Source: Allokutzneria sp. A3M-2-11 16 (GTDB taxonomy: Bacteria; Actinomycetota; Actinomycetes; Mycobacteriales; Pseudonocardiaceae). Taken from it: a stretch of 64,000 nt of DNA. Positions 44,826-52,038 of the stretch are shown here, in pieces (position 1 is the stretch's first letter; each line of letters opens with the position of its first letter). The position numbers were made by a program, and so were the translations under genes. Location of the stretch: NCBI RefSeq assembly GCF_024213555.1, contig NZ_JANAVO010000001.1, positions 3,596,001-3,660,000 of the forward strand. The letters are read 5' to 3'. Below the pieces are notes generated by a model. The model was given only the letters and a program-made list of their open reading frames with translations, searched no databases and was not told where the DNA came from.

Positions 44826-45298
44826 AGCCGCTCCCTCACCCACCGCATCAGCCCCGGTGACGCCGCTTCGATCATCGTCAGCACGTCCGTGAACCCGCCG
44901 CGTCCGCCGTAGTACGGGTCCGGCACATCCAGGTCCGTGCCCTCCGGCGCGAACGACCTCAGCAGCCGGACGCGCTCCGGATCGTCCACCAGCCGCCGCA
45001 GATCCCGCGCGTGCCCCGCGTCCAGCGCCACCAGCAGGTCCGCGTCCAGGTGCGCTTCGCCGACCTGCGCCGCCGTGTGCTTCGTCGGGTAGCCGTGCTC
45101 CCGCAACGTCGCCCCCGCCCGCGAGTCGATCTTCTCGCCCACGTGCCAGGACCCCGTGCCCGAACTGCTCACCCGCACCCGGTCGTCGAGCCCCTCCCGC
45201 CGCAGGTGCTCGGCGAACACCAGCGCGGCCATGGGCGACCGGCAGATGTTCCCCGTGCAGACGAAGCAGATGTGCAGACGCGTCTCGTCAGTGCTCAC
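44822..45298 (-). CDS. ptpA: Low-molecular-weight protein tyrosine phosphatase
   Basis: 158 residues from GTG 45298. The CX5R loop is C14-TGNICR-20 (ICFVCTGNICRSPMAALVF), and the general acid Asp is in VPDPYYGGRGGF. Length and both motifs fit PtpA. It dephosphorylates tyrosine-phosphorylated proteins. It is the position equivalent of Rv2234. Just upstream lies the toxin-related island. Confidence 0.93.
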   Translation of the reverse strand: MSTDETRLHICFVCTGNICRSPMAALVFAEHLRREGLDDRVRVSSSGTGSWHVGEKIDSRAGATLREHGYPTKHTAAQVGEAHLDADLLVALDAGHARDLRRLVDDPERVRLLRSFAPEGTDLDVPDPYYGGRGGFTDVLTMIEAASPGLMRWVRERL

Positions 45299-45302
45299 GC
45301 GT

Positions 45303-45692
45303 TCAGTTTCCCAACTCCAGTGCCTCGTTGTAGTTCCAGGTGATCAGAAGGGGCCGCTTCGGCCGTACACGCGCAGCTGCGGACGCGGCGCCTTCCTGGA
45401 TGTAGGGGAAGACCGCGGGCATGACCGACTCGTCGATGAACCTGCCGACAACGCGGTCGTTCGCGTCGTCCGGCAGCGGAGCGATGGGGAAGCGCGCGAT
45501 GTGCGTCATGAGGACGAGGAGGTCATCGTCGTAAACCTCGGAAAGGACGCGGAACAGCCCTGCTTCGCCGTCGACCCGATACTGGAAGTTCAGCTGGAAG
45601 GAATCCTTCGGCTTTGGCGCGTCCAAAGGTTCTACGGTCGCCTGGAAAGACACGCATCGCACATGTTCGGGCCACGCTTTCGGTTTAGTCAC
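45303..45692 (-). CDS. SecB-like chaperone of a toxin-antitoxin-chaperone type locus
   Basis: 129 residues from GTG 45692, overlapping the end of an HTH gene by 8 nt; GGGAG precedes it. The C-terminus VMPAVFPYIQEGAASAAARV then KRPLLITW resembles SecB (PxxxFPYxxExxxxxxxR...LxL). The N-terminal half (FQATVEPLDAPKPKDSFQLN, FRVLSEVYDDDLLVL) fits the SecB beta sheet. High-GC Gram-positives lack canonical SecB but have such proteins beside HigA-type antitoxins (Rv1957 in M. tuberculosis). The assignment is by eye; if wrong, it is a small unknown protein. Confidence 0.6.
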   Translation of the reverse strand: MTKPKAWPEHVRCVSFQATVEPLDAPKPKDSFQLNFQYRVDGEAGLFRVLSEVYDDDLLVLMTHIARFPIAPLPDDANDRVVGRFIDESVMPAVFPYIQEGAASAAARVRPKRPLLITWNYNEALELGN

Positions 45693-45960
45693 CTTGTGCT
45701 CCCAATAGCGCGCCGTGATGTCCGCGCACCGGCCACTCCTTGATCGGCAGCTTCCTGACGCGCGCCTTCCCGGACGGCACCTGCTCCACGGTCACTGGGA
45801 CGTTCACCGAACGGACCGTGTCCCGCACGAGGTGCTCCACCGAGGCTCCGACCGCGATGGCGTAGCGCCGCAGCGTGGAAAGCCTTGGGTCGGTGCTCAT
45901 CGATTCGACGTCGGAGACCACGCTCTGGGAGCGGCCCAGGTGAAGTTCGCCATCCGGATG
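45685..45960 (-). pseudogene. XRE/HigA-like antitoxin, 5' end lost
   Basis: The frame reads LGRSQSVVSDVESMSTDPRL followed by STLRRYAIAVGASVEHLV, the recognition and following helices of an XRE domain. A C-terminal tail (VTVEQVPSGKARVRKLPIKE) follows. The first helices are missing: above about 45940 the same DNA encodes a deaminase fragment on the other strand, and a stop follows at about 45988. GTG 45921 could still give a 78-residue product. HTH plus SecB-like overlap suggests a former toxin-antitoxin-chaperone operon. Confidence 0.6.
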
Positions 45961-46078
45961 CGGGAGCGCGGAATGCGCGAGGAACGATCATGGTGGATCG
46001 TCTGCCTGCGTTTCTCCCGCCGCGCGCGGTGCTGCACGTCATCGAGCACACCGGGCGGCGCTACACCTGTCGTGGCTC
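45940..46078 (+). pseudogene. Remnant of an SCP1.201-like deaminase C-terminus
   Basis: VKFAIRMRERGMREE reads in one frame and TIMVDRLPAFLPPRAVLHVI with EHTGRRYTC in the next. Together they align with FAMRMRAHGLSNETIVIDRL and FLPPGATLTVITQGGRRFEYTG of the complete gene at 46148. One base is missing near 45984, and the Cys-bearing zinc segment between DRLP and the FLPP strand has been deleted. No upstream half is present. It looks like a leftover toxin-tip cassette. Confidence 0.7.
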
Positions 46079-46098
46079 TCTCCTCCCATCAGGTGTAG
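46061..46098. promoter_or_regulatory. Inverted repeat CTACACCTG-N20-CAGGTGTAG upstream of the deaminase gene
   Basis: Perfect 9-nt arms at 46061-46069 and 46090-46098, ending 50 nt before the GTG of the complete deaminase gene. The left arm overlaps the end of the deaminase remnant. It may be an operator for the toxin/immunity pair or a hairpin; no binding protein is known. Confidence 0.4.
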
Positions 46099-46147
46099 CG
46101 CTGCCGAACCAGCCCTCGATTGCCCGGATCTCGGCAGGGTCGAAGCC

Positions 46148-46855
46148 GTGTCATCGATTCGGGAGCGGGTGATTGCCGCGGCGCGTGCCGCGGTCGCGAT
46201 GCTGCCCGACAACCTCGTTGACGCTGCGGAGGACGCCATCGACGAGGTTGCGACCGTCTGGCACCACACCACCGCGGGCAGCCGGGATGCCGCCTGCGAG
46301 GAAGTCCATGTGTTGCTGGAGAGTGCCAAGGACGATCTGAGCGCCGTTCGACTTGTTCTGGGCCAGCTCCCGGTGCGGGTGGAGTCCTGGGTCGCGGGTC
46401 TTGGCGGGGATGCGGATAGAACGTCAGCGGCGCCGCCGGTGAAAGTGTCGGTCGCCGAGCGGGCCCGGCTGCTGGAGCACCATCGGCAACGCCTGGCTCC
46501 CGGGGAGCCAGGCGCGGCGCCCCTGGGATGGTGGGTGGACGAGGTGGGGATCGCCTACCCCCTCAAGAGCGGGCGGAACACCGCTTGGGCAGCCGCTGCC
46601 AAGGAGTTCACCCTTGCCCGGGGAATGGCCCCGGGCCGGGCCACGCTGGGCCTGACCCACCACGTGGAAATCCAGTTCGCGATGCGCATGCGCGCGCACG
46701 GCCTGAGCAACGAGACGATCGTGATCGACCGGTTGCCGTGCGGGGTGAAGCGCCCTCAGGAGAAGCTGGTGGAGTTTCTGCCACCCGGTGCAACATTGAC
46801 CGTGATCACGCAAGGCGGGCGCCGCTTCGAGTACACGGGGGTCACTGAGGAATGA
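46148..46855 (+). CDS. SCP1.201-like (DddA-like) deaminase toxin, possibly defective zinc site
   Basis: 235 residues from GTG 46148. The first 85 residues are helical with no signal peptide (RVIAAARAAVAMLPDNLVDA). From about 126, GWWVDEVGIAYPLKSGRN and the deaminase core LTHHVEIQFAMRMRAHGLS (H172, E174) lead to IVIDRLPCGV (C198), then FLPPGATLTV and RRFEYTG. Relatives deaminate cytosine in DNA and act as interbacterial toxins. The usual second zinc Cys after the PC motif is replaced by KRPQEK, so activity is doubtful. The stop overlaps the immunity gene (ATGA). Confidence 0.75.
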   Translation: MSSIRERVIAAARAAVAMLPDNLVDAAEDAIDEVATVWHHTTAGSRDAACEEVHVLLESAKDDLSAVRLVLGQLPVRVESWVAGLGGDADRTSAAPPVKVSVAERARLLEHHRQRLAPGEPGAAPLGWWVDEVGIAYPLKSGRNTAWAAAAKEFTLARGMAPGRATLGLTHHVEIQFAMRMRAHGLSNETIVIDRLPCGVKRPQEKLVEFLPPGATLTVITQGGRRFEYTGVTEE

Positions 46856-47250
46856 GCGTCGAGGTCTCCTACCGCACGCTGGTCGACGGGGAGCTGGAGG
46901 AGCGGTGGGAGCCGGTCACCGCCGAGGTCGTCGATCGACTGCTGGAGCAGCGGCTGGCCGAGTACGGCGCGACGATCCAGGACCAGCCGACCCCCGGCGC
47001 GCCGCTGTCCTCGGAGATCATTTTCGGCATGCGGACCGGGCAGGATCGGGGCGCGATCTATTACACGGACGAGGGCGGAGCCTGGTTCAGCCGAGGCGCT
47101 CCCGCCCGCGACGGCGACACCGAGGTGTACTACGCCGATCTGGATTTCCCCGCGGACTCGGAAATCGCCTTGGCTCAGCTGCGTCAGGCGCTGCTGGAGT
47201 ACCACCGGACCGCGCGGCGGCCGACCTGCATCGACTGGCAGCCCGCCTGA
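46852..47250 (+). CDS. Imm1-type immunity protein
   Basis: 132 residues from ATG 46852, overlapping the deaminase gene by 4 nt. The family pattern is visible: IIFGMRTGQDRGAIYYTDEG, AWFSRG, then EVYYADLDFPADSEIALAQL and the C-terminal EYHRTARRPTCIDWQPA (the RP..[VI].W ending of Imm1). Imm1 proteins commonly accompany SCP1.201-like deaminases and neutralise them. It is cytoplasmic and acidic. Confidence 0.75.
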   Translation: MSVEVSYRTLVDGELEERWEPVTAEVVDRLLEQRLAEYGATIQDQPTPGAPLSSEIIFGMRTGQDRGAIYYTDEGGAWFSRGAPARDGDTEVYYADLDFPADSEIALAQLRQALLEYHRTARRPTCIDWQPA

Positions 47251-47271
47251 CCTCAAGAACGACGCCGTCGG

Positions 47272-48462
47272 TCAGACCGAGGGTTCCAGAGCCTTCCACG
47301 GGACGACGTCCATCCCCTCCGGGCGACTCGACGACCCGATGTCGTCCCGTCGTAGCAGGTGCACGATCGCGGCGACCACGGTCGCGGCAAAGATGATCAC
47401 GTAGATGTTGCCGAGGAGGAACGCGAGCGGGTTGCCCTGGAGCACGGGCGGTTCGGTGACGCCGGGGTTGGGCGCGGCGAGCGCGTGCAGCTTCGGGAAC
47501 GTCAGCGCGAGCAGCGGCGCCAGCACCCACCACGACTTCCGCACCACGATCGCGGCGAGCGGGACGATCCACACCCAGTGGTGCCCCCACGACCACGGCG
47601 ACACGGTCGCGGCGCACAAGCCGCACAGGGTCACCGCGAGCAGTTCTTCACCGCGCTGGCTGGCCCACGCGGCCAGGGCGAGCGTGCCGATCGTGACCAC
47701 GGCCGCCAGCACGATCCACAAATCCTGGGTCTCGGGCGAGAGGCCACCGAAAGCACGCAGCACCATTCCGCGCAGCGACTGGTTGTGCACGGCCGCGACG
47801 TCCGGGAAAACGCGGGCGGCGTCGGCGAAGGTCCCGCCGAACCAGAACCGCGTCGAATCCTTGGGCAGCAACAGGAATCCGACCGCGATGGTGCCGACGA
47901 ATCCGGCCATCGCGGTGGCGGCCGCGCGGAATCGCCGGGTGATGACGAGGTAGGCGACGAAGAACAGCGGCGTGAGCTTGATGCCCGCCGCGATGCCGAC
48001 CCCGATTCCCTTGGTGCGCCGCGAATCGTCGCGGAGCAGGTCCCACAGCACGAGCGCGAGCAGCGCCAGGTTCACCTGGCCGATCGAATGGGTCACCCGC
48101 ACCGCTTCGGTGAGCAGCAGGGGTGCGGCCATCAGCAGCGCGAGCGCGAGGGCCTTCCGCTTGTCGAGAGCCTGCCACGACCGCGTCAGCGAGTACGTCA
48201 GCAGCGCGTAGTTCCCCAGTGCCACCAGCGACTGCGCAGCGATCATCGGCAGCAGCGCGAGTGGCACGAAGATCAGGGCGGCGAACGGGGTGTAGGTGAA
48301 CAGCAGTCCCGCGAACAGCTCGTTCTCGTACATCGGCGCGCCGTCGAGCACGGCCTGCCCGCCCGCGCGGTAGACGCCGAGGTCGATGGCGAAGCCCGAG
48401 ATGGTCCTGACCGCCATGGCGAGTCCGGCGACGTAGACGAGGATGGTGAAAGCGCGAGACAT
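47272..48462 (-). CDS. GT87-type polyprenyl-phosphate-dependent mannosyltransferase (DUF2029)
   Basis: 396 residues from ATG 48462; the open frame runs to 48609 but the extra part is not membrane-like. There are about ten membrane segments. The first loop FAIDLGVYRAGGQAVLDGAP with Asp and YENELFAGLLFTYTPFAALI match the GT-C family DUF2029. WSWGHHWVWIVPLAAIVV is a later conserved loop. Such enzymes add mannose from polyprenyl phosphomannose to lipoglycans outside the membrane. Acceptor unknown. Confidence 0.85.
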   Translation of the reverse strand: MSRAFTILVYVAGLAMAVRTISGFAIDLGVYRAGGQAVLDGAPMYENELFAGLLFTYTPFAALIFVPLALLPMIAAQSLVALGNYALLTYSLTRSWQALDKRKALALALLMAAPLLLTEAVRVTHSIGQVNLALLALVLWDLLRDDSRRTKGIGVGIAAGIKLTPLFFVAYLVITRRFRAAATAMAGFVGTIAVGFLLLPKDSTRFWFGGTFADAARVFPDVAAVHNQSLRGMVLRAFGGLSPETQDLWIVLAAVVTIGTLALAAWASQRGEELLAVTLCGLCAATVSPWSWGHHWVWIVPLAAIVVRKSWWVLAPLLALTFPKLHALAAPNPGVTEPPVLQGNPLAFLLGNIYVIIFAATVVAAIVHLLRRDDIGSSSRPEGMDVVPWKALEPSV

Positions 48463-48583
48463 GAAGAGGAATTCGCCTTTGAATTGGGGGCGGCTTCGGC
48501 GACTTCCAGCTTCGGGCAGCCGCGCTCCCGCATGATCCGGGAAGTCCCGGATATTCAGCGGGCGCGACCCTGACGGGGAGAAG

Positions 48584-49336
48584 TCATTTCCACCACCCGG
48601 ACCGCTCAAGTGCTCGTTCCGCGCGGACGGAGCCGACCACGCCCACGAACGGAACGACCTCGCCCGCGATCCGCTCGGCTTCCCGTGACCGAACGCGCGC
48701 CAATGCCTCCGCCAAGTGCGCGCCGTACACGAATCGGGATCGGGGGTTGCTGTCGCCGGACTCGTAGGAATCGGCCAGCTCCTCGATTCCCCGGCCCCAT
48801 TCGGCGCGCATCATGCCCTCGTGCCAGGAAAGCTCGCGCTCGGTGATCCACCACGTCCAGGACGGATCGCGCGCGCCGATCCCGTCGAGGAACGCGCTCC
48901 GGGCGCGGGCGAACTCCCGCTCCGCCTCACCCGGCGCGCCGAGCGCCGCCAGCGCCCTCGCCCGCCGCACCCGGAACAGCGCGGCGACCCGCGGCGGCAG
49001 GTCGGTGGCGAGCATGCCCTCGGCGATCCGCAACCCTTCGCGATCCAGTCCAATGTGGACGGAAGCCTGCGCCTGGTTGGACAGGATGAACCACCGCATC
49101 GGCAGGTCGGCGAACTCCAACGCGGCGCGGTTGACCCGTCGTGCCTCGCGGTGCCGCTCCGAATCGAAGAGCAGCCAGCCGCACAGCTCACCGAGCTCCG
49201 CCGTCGCCTCGCGCAGCTCCCATGTCACAGCCCGCCGAGCCTCGGCGAAGCGGCGCAGCGCGAGGTCGGCGATCCCGGCCGCCCCGTGCGCGCAGTCCAG
49301 CGTGACGAGTTCGCGCACCGTCCCCCGCAAGTCCAC
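48584..49336 (-). CDS. TPR-like C-terminal half of an XRE-type regulator, HTH absent
   Basis: 250 residues from GTG 49336 (GGAG 11 nt upstream). LALRRFAEARRAVTWELREA, TAELGELCGWLLFDSERHRE and ARRVNRAALEFADLPMRWFI form the helical repeats found after the HTH in large Streptomyces-type XRE regulators. The N-terminal HTH those proteins carry is not encoded; only 51 nt separate this gene from the divergent cobC. It is either a shortened, repurposed repeat protein or a decayed regulator. Confidence 0.65.
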   Translation of the reverse strand: MDLRGTVRELVTLDCAHGAAGIADLALRRFAEARRAVTWELREATAELGELCGWLLFDSERHREARRVNRAALEFADLPMRWFILSNQAQASVHIGLDREGLRIAEGMLATDLPPRVAALFRVRRARALAALGAPGEAEREFARARSAFLDGIGARDPSWTWWITERELSWHEGMMRAEWGRGIEELADSYESGDSNPRSRFVYGAHLAEALARVRSREAERIAGEVVPFVGVVGSVRAERALERSGWWK

Positions 49337-49387
49337 ACCGCCCAGTCTCCGTGCCGCGCCGGGGTGGATGCATAGACTTCCGCGCTG

Positions 49388-50467
49388 ATGAGCGGGAACA
49401 CCGAAGATCCGCTTGCGGGATCGAGCATGGATGTGGACCGGGCGGCGCTGCGCCACCACGGCGATGTCGAGGCCCAGCCGGGGCTGGCCGACTTCGCCGT
49501 CAACGTGCGCGCCGATCGGCCGCCGCGGTGGCTCCGCGATCGTCTCGTCGCCGCTCTTGACAAGCTCGGCCGCTACCCGAGCGCTCAGGACGACGCCGAC
49601 GCGAGGGCCAGTGCCGCCGCGCGCCACAGCCGCCGCCCCGACGAGGTCATGGTGCTCAACGGGGCCGCTGAGGGATTCGCGTTGCTCCCCGCGCTGAAGC
49701 CTCGTCTGGCCGCGGTGATCCACCCGTCCTTCACGGAGCCCGAGGTCGCCCTGACCGACGCGGACGTGCCGGTCGTGCGGGTGCTGCTGGACGATCACAC
49801 GCTGGCGTCCGCGGAGGTTCCCGACGAAGCCGATCTCGTCGTGATCGGCAACCCGACCAACCCGACGTCCGTGCTGCACCCAGCCGACGCGGTGCGCGCG
49901 CTCGCACGCCCTGGACGCGTGCTCGTGGTGGACGAGGCGTTCGCCGACACCATCCCCGGCGAGCCCGAATCGCTGGCCGGGGACACCACGCCCGGTCTGC
50001 TCGTCCTGCGCAGCCTGACCAAGACGTGGTCCCTGCCCGGCCTGCGCGCCGGATACGCCCTCGGCGCACCGGAACTGCTCGCGCGGCTGGGCCTGCGCCG
50101 TCCACAGTGGCCGGTCAACGCGCTCGTGCTCGAAGCCGTCCGCGCGTGTTGCGAGCCGGGCGCCGTTGCCGAGGCGGAAGCCGTTGCGCGCGCACTTGAA
50201 GAGCACCGGGCCCGGTTCGCCAAGGCGCTCGGCGAACTGCCCGGTGTGACCGTGGCCGAGCCCGCCCGCGCACCGTTCCTGCTGCTGCACGTCCCCGGAG
50301 CTTCCGTGCTGCGGGAACGGTTGCGCACCAAGGGTTTCGCGGTGCGCCGCGCCGATACCTTCCCCGGTCTCACCCCGGACCACCTGCGCGTCGCCGTGCG
50401 CGCCCCGGACCAGTCCGCCCCACTGCTCGCCGCGCTGCGCGAACTACTAGAGGAGACCACCCCTTGA
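49388..50467 (+). CDS. cobC: Rv2231c-type CobC, PLP-dependent aminotransferase-fold protein
   Basis: 359 residues from ATG 49388. The class I/II aminotransferase fold shows in LRHHGDVEAQPGLADFAVNV, LGRYPSAQDDADARASAAAR, VIGNPTNPTSVLHPADAVRA, VVDEAFADTIPGEPESLAGD and the Schiff-base Lys in LRSLTKTWSLPGLRAGYALG. CobC/CobD-type enzymes make the aminopropanol (phosphate) arm of cobalamin, the partner step of cobD at 42.3 kb. It heads an operon with Nif3, the zinc-ribbon protein and RNase H/phosphatase. Confidence 0.9.
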   Translation: MSGNTEDPLAGSSMDVDRAALRHHGDVEAQPGLADFAVNVRADRPPRWLRDRLVAALDKLGRYPSAQDDADARASAAARHSRRPDEVMVLNGAAEGFALLPALKPRLAAVIHPSFTEPEVALTDADVPVVRVLLDDHTLASAEVPDEADLVVIGNPTNPTSVLHPADAVRALARPGRVLVVDEAFADTIPGEPESLAGDTTPGLLVLRSLTKTWSLPGLRAGYALGAPELLARLGLRRPQWPVNALVLEAVRACCEPGAVAEAEAVARALEEHRARFAKALGELPGVTVAEPARAPFLLLHVPGASVLRERLRTKGFAVRRADTFPGLTPDHLRVAVRAPDQSAPLLAALRELLEETTP

Positions 50468-51279
50468 GCGCCACCCTCGCCGAGGTGATCACCGCCCTGG
50501 AGCGGGCCTACCCGCCCGCGCTCGCCGAATCCTGGGACGCCGTCGGGCTCGTCTGCGGCGACCGGACCGAGCCGGTGCGGTCCGTGCTCGTCTGCGTGGA
50601 CCCCGTCGAGTCCACTGTGGACGAAGCGCTGGAGCTGGGCGCCGACCTGGTGCTGGCCCACCACCCCCTGCTGCTGCGCGGGGTGCACGGGGTGCCCGCC
50701 GACGACCCCAAGGGCAAGCTGATCCACCGCCTGATCCGCGCGGGCTCGGCGCTGTACTGCGCCCACACCAACGCCGACTCCGCCGACCCAGGGGTCTCCG
50801 ACGCGCTGGCCGACGCGCTCGGCCTGGTCGGCACGATCCCCCTCGAACCCAAGCCGGACGCGCCCACGACGGGCCTCGGCCGCGTCGGCGAGCTGCCCGA
50901 GGCGGCGCCCTTCGCGGAGTTCGTCCGCCGCGTTGCCAAGGCGCTGCCCGCCACCGCGTGGGGAGTCCGCGCCGCGGGCGACCCCGAGCGGATGATCAAG
51001 CGCGTGGCGGTCTGCGGTGGCGCTGGCGACTCGATGCTCGGCGTGGCGACGCGGTCTGGGGCGGATGCCTATGTCACCGCGGACCTCCGTCACCACCCGG
51101 CCGGTGAACACCTGGAAAAGGGCGCGGATCTGCCCGCGCTGGTCGACGTCTCGCACTGGGCGAGCGAGTGGCCGTGGTGCGAGCAGGCGGCGCGTGTTAT
51201 CCGCGATGCCTTCGGCGGTAACGTCCAAGTCCACGTCTCCACGCGCCGCACTGATCCCTGGACCCTCTCAGCGTCCTGA
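50464..51279 (+). CDS. Nif3-like dinuclear metal-centre protein
   Basis: 271 residues from TTG 50464, overlapping the cobC stop, with GAGGAGACC upstream. Metal ligands of the family are LVLAHHPLLLRGVHG, ALYCAHTNADSADPG and the C-terminal VTADLRHHPAGEHLEKGADL and LVDVSHWASE. These proteins were long labelled GTP cyclohydrolase I type 2, but their substrate is not settled. Equivalent to Rv2230c. Confidence 0.9.
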   Translation: MSATLAEVITALERAYPPALAESWDAVGLVCGDRTEPVRSVLVCVDPVESTVDEALELGADLVLAHHPLLLRGVHGVPADDPKGKLIHRLIRAGSALYCAHTNADSADPGVSDALADALGLVGTIPLEPKPDAPTTGLGRVGELPEAAPFAEFVRRVAKALPATAWGVRAAGDPERMIKRVAVCGGAGDSMLGVATRSGADAYVTADLRHHPAGEHLEKGADLPALVDVSHWASEWPWCEQAARVIRDAFGGNVQVHVSTRRTDPWTLSAS

Positions 51280-51303
51280 CAACTCCATTTGGGGGAGCAC
51301 CTC

Positions 51304-52038
51304 GTGAAAGCAGCACCCGCCGTCCAGCGCCGCCTCCTCGACCTCGCCGAGGTCGACACCGAGCTCGACCGCGTCGCCCACCGCAGGCGGAACCTGCCGG
51401 AGCTCGCCGAGATCGCCGAGGCGGAGCAGGTGCTGCGGGCCAAGCGCGACGCGGTGGTCGCCGCCGAGACCACCCTGGGCGACCTGAACCGGGACGTGAA
51501 GCGCCTGGAGACCGAGATCGACCAGGTCCGCGCGCGCAGCGACCGCGACCGCAAGCTCCTCGACGACGGCGTGCCCACCAAGCAGGCGGAGAACCTCAAC
51601 CACGAGCTGGAGACGCTCAAGCGGCGCCAGGGCGTGCTGGAGGACGAGTCGCTGGAGCTGATGGAGCGGCGCGAGGCCGTCGAGCAGGACGTGATCTTCG
51701 CCAAGGGCGAGCTGGCCACCGCCGAGGAGAAGCTCTCGGACGCGCAGAGCCGCCGCGACCAGGCGTTCGCCGACCTGGAGACCACCGAGGCGCGCTCCGG
51801 TGACCGTCGCAAGACCGTGCTCACCGAGCTGCCGACCGAACTCGTCACCCTCTACGAGCGCATCCGCGCCAACAAGGGCACCGGCGCCGCCCTGCTGCGC
51901 GCTCGCCGGTGCGGGGCCTGCCGCCTCGAACTCGACCGGACCGCGATCAGCGACCTGCGCACGGCCGCCGCCGACGAGATCGCCCGGTGCGAGGAGTGCG
52001 GCGCGATCCTGGTCAGGACCCCGGAGTCCGGTCTGTGA
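51304..52038 (+). CDS. Coiled-coil protein with C4 zinc ribbon (Rv2229c/CT398 type)
   Basis: 244 residues from GTG 51304 with GGGGAG 7 nt upstream. The N-terminal two-thirds is a long coiled-coil hairpin (LADLAEVDTELDRVAHRRRN-like heptads, then LEDESLELMERREAVEQDVI). The C-terminal zinc ribbon is RRCGACRLELD with CEECGAILVRTPE. The family is conserved next to nif3 and rnhA in actinobacteria and may bind nucleic acid. Function unknown. Confidence 0.88.
   Translation: MKAAPAVQRRLLDLAEVDTELDRVAHRRRNLPELAEIAEAEQVLRAKRDAVVAAETTLGDLNRDVKRLETEIDQVRARSDRDRKLLDDGVPTKQAENLNHELETLKRRQGVLEDESLELMERREAVEQDVIFAKGELATAEEKLSDAQSRRDQAFADLETTEARSGDRRKTVLTELPTELVTLYERIRANKGTGAALLRARRCGACRLELDRTAISDLRTAAADEIARCEECGAILVRTPESGL

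Noticed and set aside
45885-46172. Independent small gene on the plus strand upstream of the deaminase
   Set aside because: Its only meaningful part is the frameshifted deaminase remnant. No ribosome site or coherent start.
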